DNA of 64,000 nucleotides from Myxococcus stipitatus (GTDB lineage: Bacteria; Myxococcota; Myxococcia; Myxococcales; Myxococcaceae): positions 5,952,001 to 6,016,000 of the forward strand of contig NZ_CP102770.1 of the NCBI RefSeq assembly GCF_038561935.1, given 5' to 3'. Both the position numbers and the translations under genes were made by a program. The number at the start of each line of letters is the position of its first letter. Positions within the stretch are counted from its first letter, which is position 1. The notes under the pieces were generated by a model that searched no databases, was not told the origin of the DNA, and was given only the letters and a program-made list of their open reading frames with translations. Of the stretch, positions 8,682 to 17,387 are shown piece by piece.

Positions 8682-9379
8682 AGCCCACCCGTCCCCGCCC
8701 CATCGGGCTGCTCGGCGCCACGCTGGCCCTGCTGCGCAAGGACCTGCTCATCGAGTGGCGCACGCGCGCGCGCCTCAACGCCATCGTCTTCTTCGCGATG
8801 GCCACGCTGCTGATGTTCTCCTTCGCGCTGGGCCCTGACACGCGCCTGTTGGAGAAGAACGCCGGCGGCTACTTCTGGCTCGCCGTGCTCTTCGCCAGCG
8901 TGCTGTCCCTGGGTGAGTCCTTCCGCGTCGAGTCCGAGAACAACTGCATGGATGGGGTGCGGCTGGCCCCCGCGGACCCTCGCGCCATCTACCTGTCCAA
9001 GGCCCTGGGCAACACGCTGCTGCTCGTCGCGCTGGGGACCCTGCTGCTCCCCGTCATGGTGGCCCTCTACGGCGTCCGCGTCGCCACGGGCTTCGTGGAC
9101 CTGGGCACGGTCCTCCTCCTGGGCAGTCTGGCGCTCAGCGCTCCTGGCACTGTCTATGCCGCGATTTCGAGCAACGCCCGGGCACGAGACGTGCTGCTCC
9201 CTCTGCTATTGTTCCCGCTGGTCATCCCTGCGCTGCTGTCCGCGGCCAAGGCCACCACGCTCGTGCTGCAAGGAGACCCCATGAATCAGTTGGGCTCATG
9301 GTTGGGACTTTTGCTCGGATTCAATCTGATTTATTGGGGCGTGGGCTTCATGCTCTTCCCGCGCATCATCGAGGACTGA
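8678..9379 (+). CDS. ccmB: Haem exporter permease subunit CcmB
   Basis: 233 residues from ATG 8678, overlapping the ccmA stop by four bases. It has about six hydrophobic segments and the CcmB hallmarks: an N-terminal LLRKDLLIEWRTR, a middle loop with DGVRLAPADPRAIYLSKALGN, and a last helix ending FPRIIED. It forms the membrane part of the CcmAB transporter needed for haem-loaded CcmE release. ccmC begins three bases after its stop, so translation is probably coupled. Confidence 0.93.
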   Translation: MKPTRPRPIGLLGATLALLRKDLLIEWRTRARLNAIVFFAMATLLMFSFALGPDTRLLEKNAGGYFWLAVLFASVLSLGESFRVESENNCMDGVRLAPADPRAIYLSKALGNTLLLVALGTLLLPVMVALYGVRVATGFVDLGTVLLLGSLALSAPGTVYAAISSNARARDVLLPLLLFPLVIPALLSAAKATTLVLQGDPMNQLGSWLGLLLGFNLIYWGVGFMLFPRIIED

Positions 9380-9382
9380 CGG

Positions 9383-10099
9383 ATGAACAAGCTCGTCAAG
9401 TGGGGCCTCCCCATCGTGGGTCTGGCCGTGCTGGGAATCGGCTGGTACCTGGGGCTGGCCTGGGCGCCGCCGGACCGGGAGATGGGCGACGTGCAGCGCA
9501 TCATGTACGTGCACGTGCCACTCCAGTGGATGGCCATGCTGGCCATGTTCCTGAACTTCGTGATGGCGGTGGCGCACCTGCTCAAGTCCAAGCCGGGCTG
9601 GAAGCTGGACTCCCTGGCGGAGTCGGCGGCCGAGGTCGGCCTGGTGCTGGGCGCGCTGGGAATGGTGACGGGAGCCATCTGGGGCCGTCCGACCTGGGGC
9701 GTCTACTGGTCCTGGGACCCGCGCCTGACGTCGGAGGCCATCATGCTGGTGACGTACACCGGCTACCTGGTGCTGCGGCGCTTCGTGGAGGACCCCGACA
9801 AGCGCGCGACGTGGAGCGCGGTGGTGGCCATCCTGGGCGCCATCAACCTGCCCATCGTCTGGTTCTCCGTGCGCTGGTGGCGCAGCCTCCACCAGGTGCA
9901 GTCCAGCCCCAAGACGGTGGACCCGCAGATGGTGCTGCCCCTGCGCGTGTCGGCCATCGGACTGCTGCTGCTGACCCTCGTCTGGCTCGCCTCCCGCTAC
10001 CGCATCGCGCTGGCCGAGCGCCGCGCGGAGGTCGCGCTTCCGGAGGCGCTGCCCGGCTCGGGCGCCCCTTCCGTCCACGACACCCCCAAGGTGGCCTGA
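9383..10099 (+). CDS. ccmC: Haem lyase/handling protein CcmC
   Basis: 238 residues, about six membrane helices. The tryptophan-rich WWD-type motif is present as GRPTWGVYWSWDPRLTSE. Flanking histidines likely to bind haem are in MYVHVPLQWM and WWRSLHQVQ. CcmC presents haem to CcmE at the periplasmic face. It starts three bases after ccmB and ends two bases before ccmD. The family call is secure. Confidence 0.94.
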   Translation: MNKLVKWGLPIVGLAVLGIGWYLGLAWAPPDREMGDVQRIMYVHVPLQWMAMLAMFLNFVMAVAHLLKSKPGWKLDSLAESAAEVGLVLGALGMVTGAIWGRPTWGVYWSWDPRLTSEAIMLVTYTGYLVLRRFVEDPDKRATWSAVVAILGAINLPIVWFSVRWWRSLHQVQSSPKTVDPQMVLPLRVSAIGLLLLTLVWLASRYRIALAERRAEVALPEALPGSGAPSVHDTPKVA

Positions 10100-10101
10100 A
10101 C

Positions 10102-10284
10102 ATGACGACGTTGATGACGCTGGGAGTGCTGGCCCAAGCCGCGGGTCAGGTGGGAAGTGGCCGCATCCAGGGCGGCTGGGGCTACGTGTGGGCCTGCTAC
10201 GGCAGCACCGTCGTGGTCCTCGTGCTTTACTCGCTGTCCCTCTGGATGCGCCGGCCTCAGGCCCCGCACGACGCGAAGGAGTGA
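10102..10284 (+). CDS. ccmD: Small haem-export accessory protein CcmD
   Basis: 60 residues with one membrane helix (YVWACYGSTVVVLVLYSLSLW) and a short charged tail, the usual CcmD layout. CcmD helps release haem-loaded CcmE from CcmC. The call rests on size, topology and position between ccmC and ccmE, since the family has little sequence conservation. The N-terminal part (LAQAAGQVGSG) is short and periplasmic. Confidence 0.8.
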   Translation: MTTLMTLGVLAQAAGQVGSGRIQGGWGYVWACYGSTVVVLVLYSLSLWMRRPQAPHDAKE

Positions 10285-10291
10285 GCCTGTC

Positions 10292-10789
10292 ATGACGCCT
10301 GTCGCCCGCAATCGTTTGTTCGCCCTGGGAGCGCTGCTTGTCGCCGGCGCTGGCCTGGGCTTCGTGGCCTTTGGAAACATCGGCGAGAACCTCGTCTACT
10401 ACTGGAGCCCGTCGGAGATGCTGGCCCAGGGTGACAAGGCGTACACGGCCACCATCCGCCTGGGCGGCGTGGTGCAGCCGGGCAGCATCCAGTGGAACGC
10501 CGAGCACACCACCCTGCACTTCCGCGTGGCCAACGACGTCACGGAGGGCGCCGCCAGCGTGCTGGTGCGCTCCACGGAGACGCCGCCGCAGATGTTCCGC
10601 GACAAGATTGGCGTCGTGGTGGAGGGCACCTACGACGCGTCGGGCGTGTTCAGCTCCAACCGGCTGATGGTGAACCACTCGAACGAGTACCGCGCGCCCA
10701 AGGAGGGCGAGGACCCGAACAAGTGGCGTGAGACGCTCAGCGACAGCACCACGACCGCCAGCACGGCGACCGGAGCGGGGGCGCGGTGA
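10292..10789 (+). CDS. ccmE: Periplasmic haem chaperone CcmE
   Basis: 165 residues; ATG 10292 follows the ccmD stop by seven bases. An N-terminal membrane anchor (LFALGALLVAGAGLGFVAF) is followed by an OB-fold domain with GGVVQPGSI. The haem-binding histidine motif HxxxY appears as NHSNEY (His about 129, Tyr about 133). The Ser/Thr/Ala-rich tail is variable in the family. It carries haem covalently from CcmC to CcmF. Its stop overlaps the ccmF GTG start (GTGA). Confidence 0.93.
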   Translation: MTPVARNRLFALGALLVAGAGLGFVAFGNIGENLVYYWSPSEMLAQGDKAYTATIRLGGVVQPGSIQWNAEHTTLHFRVANDVTEGAASVLVRSTETPPQMFRDKIGVVVEGTYDASGVFSSNRLMVNHSNEYRAPKEGEDPNKWRETLSDSTTTASTATGAGAR

Positions 10790-12804
10790 ACGGCTCGCTC
10801 GGATATGGGCTGGTGCTCGGAGGGCTCGCGTTCGCGACCTTCGGCGCGCTGGTCGGACTGGTCGCGGGGATGCGCCGCAGCGAAGCGGGCTTCCCGTGGG
10901 TGATGCGCGCGGTGTGGGGCTTCGCGGGCTGCATGACGGCGGCGAACGCGGTGATGGTGTACGCGCTCGTCACGCATGACTTCAGCGTGAAGTACGTGGC
11001 GCAGGTGGGCAGCCGGGACACGCCGCTGCTCTACACGGTGGTGTCGCTGTGGAGCGCGCTGGAGGGGTCCATCCTCTTCTGGGGCCTCATCATGGGCCTC
11101 TACATCGCGGCGTTCGCGTGGATCCACCGCCGCGAGCACGCGCGCTACATGCAGCTGGCGCTGGGCACCATGCTGGCGGTGGGCGTGTTCTTCGCGTTCC
11201 TCATCGCCGGTCCCGCCAACCCCTGGGGCGCCGTGTCGCCGGTGCCCGCGGATGGCCCCGGCCCCAATCCGCTGCTCCAGAACCACATCCTGATGATCAT
11301 CCACCCGCCCTTCCTGTACCTGGGCTACGTGGGCATGACGGTGCCGTTCGGCGTCGCGGTGGCGGGCCTGCTGCGCGGCGAGATTGGCGAGGCGTGGATG
11401 GCGCCCCTGCGTCGCTGGACGCTGACGGCGTGGCTGTTCCTCTCCATCGGCATCATCCTGGGCGCCTGGTGGGCGTACGCGGTGCTGGGCTGGGGCGGCT
11501 ACTGGGCGTGGGACCCGGTGGAGAACGCCAGCTTCCTGCCGTGGCTGACGGCGACGGCGTTCATGCACTCCACGATGGTGCAGGAGCGCAAGCGGATGCT
11601 GAAGCTGTGGACGCTGTCGCTCGCGCTGGCGTCCTTCGTGCTGACCATCCTGGGCACGTTCATGACGCGCTCGGGCATCTTCAACTCGGTCCACTCCTTC
11701 ACGCAGTCGGACATCGGCCCCACGTTCCTCGTCTTCCTGGGCGTGCTGCTGGTGGTGTGCGTCGCGCTGCTGGCGGTGCGCGGTCCGCTGCTCGTTCCCG
11801 AGGGGCGGATGAGCTCGCTGGTGTCCCGCGAGGCGAGCATCCTGGTGAACAACCTGGTGTTCGTGGCCATCACCTTCACGGTGCTGCTGGGCACGCTCTA
11901 CCCGCTGGTGTCCGAGGCGGTGCGCGGCGTGCGCGTCAGCGTGGGTGAGCCGTACTTCAACAAGATGGCGGTGCCGGGTGGCATCGCGGTGCTGTTCCTG
12001 ATGGGCGTGGGCCCGGTGCTGCCGTGGGGCACGCCGGACAAGGCCACGCTGCGCCGGCAGTTCACCGTCCCCGCGCTGGTGGGGCTGGTGGTGACGGCGG
12101 TGTGCTTCGCGGCGGGCCTGCGCGGCTTCTATCCCCTGCTCACCTTCGGGCTGGCGGGGTTCGTCACCGTCGTCACCCTGCGGGAGCTGGTGGCGCCGGT
12201 GCGCGTGCGCATGTCGGAGCGCAAGGAAGGCCTGCTGACCGCCGTCATGACGAGCGCCACCAAGGCCCAGCGCCGCTTCGGCGGCTACGTGGTGCACCTG
12301 GGCATCGTGCTCATCATCGTCGCGGTGGCCGCGTCGTCCTCGTACGTGACGCACACCTCCGGCACGCTCAAGATGGGCCAGACGCTGGAGCTGGACGGCT
12401 ACAAGATGACGTTCAAGAAGCTGGTGGGCGGTGAGGAGCCGCACCGCACCTTCGTCGCGGCGCTCGTGGAGGTGACGACTCCGGGCGGCAAGGTGACGGA
12501 GATGCAGCCCCGGCTGAACTACTACGAGCGGAGCACGGACCCCATCGGCACGCCCGCGGTGCGCGAGACGGCGGGTGAGGACCTCTACATCTCCCTCATG
12601 GCCTTCTCCCAGCAGGCGGGGAACGCGAGCCTCAACGTCTGGGTCTTCCCCATGGTGGGGTGGATCTGGTGGAGCATCCCGCTGCTGGTGCTGGGCACGC
12701 TCATCGCGCTGTGGCCGCGCCGCAAGGCGGCGGTGGCGCTGTCGAGCGCGCAGGTGGGCGCCTCGCCGTTGGCGGGTGGTGACGCGGAGCGGGGGGCGGC
12801 CTGA
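10786..12804 (+). CDS. ccmF: Cytochrome c haem lyase subunit CcmF
   Basis: 672 residues, about 14-15 membrane helices. The WWD motif reads WAYAVLGWGGYWAWDPVEN, with haem-site histidines in NHILMIIHPPFLYLGY and NSVHSFTQSDIGPTF. It transfers haem from CcmE to apocytochrome together with CcmH/I. The GTG start overlaps the ccmE stop, and its own stop overlaps the next ATG (TGATG). Length is normal for the family. The partner ccmH is not adjacent but lies about 9 kb downstream. Confidence 0.95.
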   Translation: MNGSLGYGLVLGGLAFATFGALVGLVAGMRRSEAGFPWVMRAVWGFAGCMTAANAVMVYALVTHDFSVKYVAQVGSRDTPLLYTVVSLWSALEGSILFWGLIMGLYIAAFAWIHRREHARYMQLALGTMLAVGVFFAFLIAGPANPWGAVSPVPADGPGPNPLLQNHILMIIHPPFLYLGYVGMTVPFGVAVAGLLRGEIGEAWMAPLRRWTLTAWLFLSIGIILGAWWAYAVLGWGGYWAWDPVENASFLPWLTATAFMHSTMVQERKRMLKLWTLSLALASFVLTILGTFMTRSGIFNSVHSFTQSDIGPTFLVFLGVLLVVCVALLAVRGPLLVPEGRMSSLVSREASILVNNLVFVAITFTVLLGTLYPLVSEAVRGVRVSVGEPYFNKMAVPGGIAVLFLMGVGPVLPWGTPDKATLRRQFTVPALVGLVVTAVCFAAGLRGFYPLLTFGLAGFVTVVTLRELVAPVRVRMSERKEGLLTAVMTSATKAQRRFGGYVVHLGIVLIIVAVAASSSYVTHTSGTLKMGQTLELDGYKMTFKKLVGGEEPHRTFVAALVEVTTPGGKVTEMQPRLNYYERSTDPIGTPAVRETAGEDLYISLMAFSQQAGNASLNVWVFPMVGWIWWSIPLLVLGTLIALWPRRKAAVALSSAQVGASPLAGGDAERGAA

Positions 12805-13364
12805 TGAAGCGCTGGCGCTACACGCTGTTGTTCGTGGCCCTCTGCGCGGGGCTGCTCGCGGTGCTGGCCAAGGGCTTCGGGCGCAACCCGCACGAGGTGC
12901 CCTTCATGCTCTCGGGCAAGCCCGCCCCGGACTTCGTGCTGCGCTCGCTGGACACCGGGGAGCGCGTGAGCCTGGCGGACCTCAAGGGCCGCCCGGTGGT
13001 CATCAACTTCTGGGCCTCCTGGTGTGTGCCGTGCATGTATGAGCACCCGGTGCTCGAGTGGGGCCAGCGGGAGTTCGGCTCGCAGGCGGTGTTCCTGGGC
13101 GTCGTGTTCGAGGACACCGAGGACAACGCCCGGGCCTTCCTGCGCAAGAACGGGTACAGCTTCCCGCAGCTGGTGGACCCGCGCTCGCGCATGGCGGTGA
13201 GCTACGGCGTGGCCGGGGTGCCGGAGACGTACTTCATCGACCCGTCGGGCACCATCCGAGGCAAGCACGTGGGGCCCATCGACCCGGAGTCGCTCACCCA
13301 GCGCATCCGGGAGCTGACGGCCACCGCGGCGGCGCCCTCCCCCGCCGAGGCCGCGCGCCCGTAG
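12804..13364 (+). CDS. ccmG: Thiol:disulfide interchange protein CcmG/DsbE (thioredoxin fold)
   Basis: 186 residues. An N-terminal membrane anchor (YTLLFVALCAGLLAVL) precedes a TlpA-like thioredoxin domain with the active site WCVPC (Cys 74 and 77) and the cis-proline loop GVAGVPETYF. It probably keeps apocytochrome CXXCH cysteines and CcmH reduced in the periplasm. It overlaps the ccmF stop. The short Ala/Pro tail has no evident role. Confidence 0.9.
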   Translation: MKRWRYTLLFVALCAGLLAVLAKGFGRNPHEVPFMLSGKPAPDFVLRSLDTGERVSLADLKGRPVVINFWASWCVPCMYEHPVLEWGQREFGSQAVFLGVVFEDTEDNARAFLRKNGYSFPQLVDPRSRMAVSYGVAGVPETYFIDPSGTIRGKHVGPIDPESLTQRIRELTATAAAPSPAEAARP

Positions 13365-13385
13365 CCCTCTCGCTTCCAGAGAAAG

Positions 13386-13405
13386 CGTCGTGGTATTCCA
13401 CGACG
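13386..13405 (+). terminator. Hairpin after ccmG
   Basis: A perfect 8-bp stem, CGTCGTGG/CCACGACG, around a TATT loop, 21 bases after the ccmG stop. There is no clear T-run, so termination is only a possibility; it could also be a processing or stability element within the operon. Confidence 0.4.
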
Positions 13406-13453
13406 TGTGCTGGACCGTGAGGGCCCTCGCCCTCCGCACAGCAAGGTGGGTTC

Positions 13454-14779
13454 ATGCGGTGCCCGGAGTGCGGCGAGGCCTCGAACGGCCGGCTGAAGTA
13501 CTGCGAGAACTGTGGCGCGAAGATGCCGGAGAGCCCCCAGGGGCTCACGGGCTCGCGCCCCGCGCTGAGGCCGTCGAAGCCCAAGCGCGCGATGGAAGAG
13601 CCCTCCTACGCGGCGGAGATCCTCGACGAGGAGGAGGAGCACCGTCACGGTGTCGGCGCGCGCGGGGCTCCCCCCTCCGCGCGGATGCGGGAAGACGCCG
13701 CGGAGGACACGGACCCGGGGCAGTCGCGGCCGCGGTACGACGGGCCCCGGTGGCTGGCCAGCGTGCCGGCGCATTCGCAGAGCGTGGTGGGGCTGGCGAT
13801 GCTGGCCTTCGCGCTGGCGCTCACCATCCTCCCCTCCTTCGAGAGCGTGGGCGTGGTGGGCACGGTGCTCGCGGTGGCGGGTGCGGTGTTGCTGCTCGCG
13901 CGGGAGCTGCGGCTCGCGGGCGAGGGGGCGGGGCTCACGCGGCTGCTTCCGGAGGTGCTGTATCGGCCCGAGGTCCCCGCGGCGTACTCGGTGCTGCTGG
14001 CCGCGCTGACGGTGCGCATGCTGGGGATTGGCTTCACGCCGCTGCTGTGGCTCGTGGCGTCGGGCCTCATCATCCATGACCAGTACCGCAAGGTCATCGC
14101 GGGGCCGGAAGGCGTCCTGGCGCGCTATTTCGACCCGAGGCGGCTGTTGCTCGTGCCGGAGGTGGTGGCGCTGGGTGGCGTGGCGTTGTGCCTGCTGACG
14201 CTCTATGCGCCCTGGCACACGATGACCACGCTGCCCGTGGTGGCGGATGCGCCGGTGCCCGCGGGGCCGCCGGAGCTGAAGGTCATCGGGCAGCAGCGGC
14301 CGGTCGATGATTCGCTGTACTCGGCGGGCGCCGGGGTCATCACGCTGGCGGGCTGGGACCTGTCCGGCGCGGTGCTGTTCGAGCTGCTGTTGATTTCGCT
14401 GTTGGGGTTGCTGGCGCTGAAGCCGGAGGTGCGCCGCCCCGCGTGGACGCGCTTCGCGCCAGCCGGCGTGGTGGGGCTGGGGTTGGTGTGGGCGCTGCTG
14501 CACATGCGGCTGGTGCCGGGCCCGCTCATCTTCGTCATGGGCTTGGGCGCCATGGGCTTCCAGGCCTTCCGCTACCTCACGGGGTGGCAGGACGACGCCG
14601 AGCCGGTGCCCGCGCCGGCGTACGACACGGGTGGCTACGCCACACGACCGGACGGCGACGAGGTGGACGAGCCCGAGCCGGACCCGGACGACATGTACCC
14701 GGATGACGAGCCCGAGCCGGACCCGGACGACATGTATCCGGACGACGAGGAAGCGGACGACAAGCCGCGAGGCCGTTGA
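13454..14779 (+). CDS. Zinc-ribbon membrane protein with acidic repeat tail
   Basis: 441 residues, not a named family to me. The N-terminal zinc ribbon has four cysteines (3, 6, 17, 20; RCPEC...YCENCGAKMPE). A charged linker follows, then about eight hydrophobic segments between residues ~105 and ~375. The C-terminal tail is acidic and holds a tandem 13-residue repeat, DEPEPDPDDMYPD. It follows ccmG by 90 bases on the same strand, and ccmH is the next conserved plus-strand gene beyond the accessory block. It may belong to the same locus, but nothing in it shows a cytochrome role. Confidence 0.75.
   Translation: MRCPECGEASNGRLKYCENCGAKMPESPQGLTGSRPALRPSKPKRAMEEPSYAAEILDEEEEHRHGVGARGAPPSARMREDAAEDTDPGQSRPRYDGPRWLASVPAHSQSVVGLAMLAFALALTILPSFESVGVVGTVLAVAGAVLLLARELRLAGEGAGLTRLLPEVLYRPEVPAAYSVLLAALTVRMLGIGFTPLLWLVASGLIIHDQYRKVIAGPEGVLARYFDPRRLLLVPEVVALGGVALCLLTLYAPWHTMTTLPVVADAPVPAGPPELKVIGQQRPVDDSLYSAGAGVITLAGWDLSGAVLFELLLISLLGLLALKPEVRRPAWTRFAPAGVVGLGLVWALLHMRLVPGPLIFVMGLGAMGFQAFRYLTGWQDDAEPVPAPAYDTGGYATRPDGDEVDEPEPDPDDMYPDDEPEPDPDDMYPDDEEADDKPRGR
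14668..14745 (+). repeat. Two-copy 39-bp in-frame tandem repeat
   Basis: Within the zinc-ribbon gene, GACGAGCCCGAGCCGGACCC opens two nearly identical 39-base units encoding the acidic DEPEPDPDDMYPD. Copy number could vary between strains without breaking the frame. Confidence 0.7.
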
Positions 14780-14851
14780 GCCGGGCCGGAGCGGTCTTCA
14801 CTTCGCCGGCTGCGGCGGTTCCGTGACGAGAGGGCGCGTCCGGACGGGACT

Positions 14852-14867
14852 GGGCACGGTGCTCGCA
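14852..14867 (+). promoter_or_regulatory. Possible sigma-54-type promoter for the Cys-rich lipoprotein
   Basis: GGGCACGGTGCTCGCA matches the -24/-12 form: GGCACG, then exactly the right spacing to TCGCA, with GG and GC ten bases apart. Mismatches fall at the first T and one T of the -12 element. Transcription would begin near 14878, about 107 bases before the ATG at 14985. Confidence 0.4.
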
Positions 14868-14984
14868 AAGACCGACCGTCTGTCCAGACACGAACGTTCA
14901 CCACGTCAATGCAATAAATCCAGGCGGTGCATTCCCCTCATCGGACCTATCCATGGGCTTGTCGTGCCCACCTGAGAGGAATCA

Positions 14985-15392
14985 ATGAAGAAGATGACCG
15001 TCATGGCAATGCTGTCTCTCGCGGTCTTCGCCTGCGGCCAGCCCCAGGGCGAGGAGGATGCCAGCCCTGGGAATGGACCGACTCCCGAGCAGGCAATGCG
15101 GGAGTCCTCGGACCCAGCCACGATCAGGACCCTGCCCACCCAGGAACAGGTCGCCTCCGAGATGGCGGGCCACAACTGGAGCGACCAGGGCTCCTCCGCT
15201 GGAGAGGTCGAGCCCCTCTGGTGCCGACTCGAGGTTGTCGAACCCTGCCCTGCCGTGGGGTACGGAACCTGCGCCGTGCGCTGCTGTGATGACTATCTCG
15301 ACAAGTCCTTCCAGGTCTGTGGCAACTGTGGAGCCTGGGCGACGGGAGTCTGTGCCAGCCATGGCACACGCAAGCGCATCCGCTGGGAGTAG
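14985..15392 (+). CDS. Small cysteine-rich secreted lipoprotein
   Basis: 135 residues. A short basic N-terminus, hydrophobic core and lipobox (LAVFAC, Cys 17) indicate a lipoprotein; GAGAGGAATCA precedes the ATG. The mature part has eight further cysteines, including CAVRCCDD and VCGNCGAWATGVC, which suggests a disulfide-bonded fold. No family is recognised. It lies alone at the start of the accessory block, with its own possible sigma-54 promoter and a strong terminator, so it is probably a monocistronic developmental or surface protein. Confidence 0.7.
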   Translation: MKKMTVMAMLSLAVFACGQPQGEEDASPGNGPTPEQAMRESSDPATIRTLPTQEQVASEMAGHNWSDQGSSAGEVEPLWCRLEVVEPCPAVGYGTCAVRCCDDYLDKSFQVCGNCGAWATGVCASHGTRKRIRWE

Positions 15393-15418
15393 CCCTCGGG
15401 CATTCTCTTGAAACAACA

Positions 15419-15450
15419 CGAGCCGCGGAGGCACCCACCCCCGCGGCTCG
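15419..15450. terminator. Bidirectional terminator hairpin
   Basis: A perfect 10-bp stem, CGAGCCGCGG/CCGCGGCTCG, with a 12-base loop, lies between convergent genes. The minus strand continues TGTTGTTTC, a U-rich end for the leftward gene; the plus side is only weakly T-rich. Confidence 0.75.
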
Positions 15451-15471
15451 CTTCATCGCACCTCATCGACC

Positions 15472-17094
15472 TCAGTTCGGAACGCTGAGCCGCAACCGCA
15501 GCAAGGTCGGCTCCACCCAGGCGCTCGCCTCGGGGCCTCCCGCCGCGGCTTGTGCGTCCAGGGACGCGTCAATGGCTGCCTTCAGCTTGTCGGCCCGTGC
15601 CGTCACCACCGGAGCCAGGTCCTGGAGGATGTTGTGCGATGGAGGCGCCGCGGCGGCGCCAAACATCGCATACATGTCCTGAACGTCATTCAATACTGGG
15701 GTGACTTCCACGTCCTGCAAGGTGTCGTAGCCCGACAGGATGGCGTCTTCGCCATACAGCATCCCGCGCAGATGCTCGTCGTGGTCCACGGACAGAGGCA
15801 ACGCAAGCGCCGCATAGGCCTGCCACAGCAGCCGCGTTCCCGTCAGCCGCTTCCCTTGAACCTGCAGCGCGTCACCCGCCTGCTCCATCCGCGCCGCGAT
15901 GGCGCCATAGAACTGACGCTGCTGGTTCTTCAGCTCCTCCACCATGCGGGTCCGCATGTTGGCGCGGAAGGTCGCGCCATAGGGGATGCCGCTCGGCTGC
16001 ATGGACGGAGAGATGGCACTCCAATTCTTCGCCATGGCGTCGTTGGGATTGCGTGTCGTGTTCGGGTTGTAGCTGTCAATCTGGCTCTCCCGCATGGCGT
16101 TGCGGAACGCATCTCCCCCAAGGACTCGAGCTCCCAGGCCGCTTCACCACACAGCTCGATATGCGCACCGTCGATGTTCAGATTGTCGGCGATGAGGAGC
16201 GGACGCAGGGCATCCACGCTCCAGCGGGCTGGATCCAGGAGGAGCGTGTCTGAAACCCCGTCCCCATTGTGGTCCCCCCACGGCAATCCCGAGCAGGTGG
16301 CGACTTCCAGTGCCCCTCTCTTCAAGGCGTGCTGAGAGGGCTCCTGCTCCGGCACACCCCACAGGTCGACGCCACCGAGGCCCCGGGTGGGGTCATTGCG
16401 CCAGGAGATCTCCGCCTGCTCGATGAGCGTCTTCAACATGTTCCAGTCCAGCAGGTAGCGCTCATGGATCTTGCCGAACAGCGGCTTGCCGATGTTGCGC
16501 AGCGCCGTGTCGAGCCGGGTCCCCTGGGTGATGAGGTCGCCATGGCGCGTGGAGAGCATCGTCGCCCCCAGGGCGGCCTGCTCCTCGAAGAGCTGCGCGT
16601 ATGCCTCCGATCCCGTCATCCAGTCCTTCGGGCTGGAGATCCGGTCACCGTGGAGCATGTTGAGCCCCAGCTGCACGGGGAACTCGCGCAGGTAGTTGAT
16701 GTTGTAGGAGAGCTTGTGGATGGAGAGCTCATCCGCGGGGCTGATGTTCGGGTTGGAGCCTCGGTCGTTGATGCCCGCGAGGATGGTGGAGCGATGCGCC
16801 TCCACCGCGCCCCACAGGGAGAACTGGCTCTCCGCTGGGATGAACTCCTCCGTGTAGCGCATGGGCGTGGGGTGGCGTGAACTCCACCCCAGATAGGTCC
16901 AGGCCGACAGCTCGAACGAGTCGTTCTTCGTGTCGGTGAAGTACTCATACATGCTCTGGTCCACGCGATTCAGACCCATTTGCAGCGCATGCAGCGACGC
17001 CTGGCTCTCCCTCCGGCTCCGTCAGCGTCCGAGGCGCCTCGGCGCCCTGCCCGTTCGGCGCCAGGGACGGAGCGGGGTCGGAAAATAACCGACT
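15472..17094 (-). pseudogene. Frameshifted and 5'-truncated gene of unknown function
   Basis: Three consecutive minus-strand reading frames form one broken protein. From about 17094 an open frame encodes a Pro/Glu-rich segment (DPAPSLAPNGQGAEAPRTL). Near 17009-17011 it shifts into the frame of QASLHALQMGLNRVDQSMYE, which continues to about 16119. There, at a run of five G (16119-16115), the frame shifts again into DAFRNAMRESQIDSYNPN and runs to the stop at 15472. The middle part contains a calcium-loop-like DHNGDGVSDT. No signal sequence or start remains upstream, and in-frame stops precede 17094. The intact protein would exceed 530 residues and was probably exported. I do not recognise the family. 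Sequencing error in the G run is a competing explanation for the second shift. Confidence 0.65.
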
Positions 17095-17387
17095 TCACCG
17101 AATCTACATGATGCATATTAAGATACAATAACCACACAACATCCGTAGCAACTAGTTACCGGGTGAGCACCATCCCAGGTGTCGCGAGGCAGCGTGGCCA
17201 TGCCTCGCGGAGCGCTCGGTCCACGTGTTCACTCGCGTGTTTGACGAGGGCCAGGACAGGGAACTGTCCGGTTTTGACCAGAACTTCAAGCGCGATGGCC
17301 ATGTAACCAGCCCCCGCACTTCCGCGTAGGAGGCTGGAAAGAACGTCCGCCCGTTCGCAGGCGCCCCCGAATCCGAAGGAGCCGAAG
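17095..17387. other. Gene-free segment with an AT-rich patch
   Basis: About 290 bases without a supported gene. From about 17096 to 17160 the sequence is strikingly AT-rich for this genome (for example atgatgcatattaagataca), then returns to high GC. A short minus-strand frame (17302-17156) has no start signal or recognisable domain. The last 25 bases hold AAGGAG for the downstream gene. The patch may be a junction left by an insertion or deletion that also removed the start of the broken gene. Confidence 0.5.

Noticed and set aside
17156..17302. Short minus-strand frame ending VKTGQFPVLALVKHASEHVD
   Set aside because: Looks partly protein-like but has no ribosome site, no family match and ends in the AT-rich patch; at best a gene remnant.
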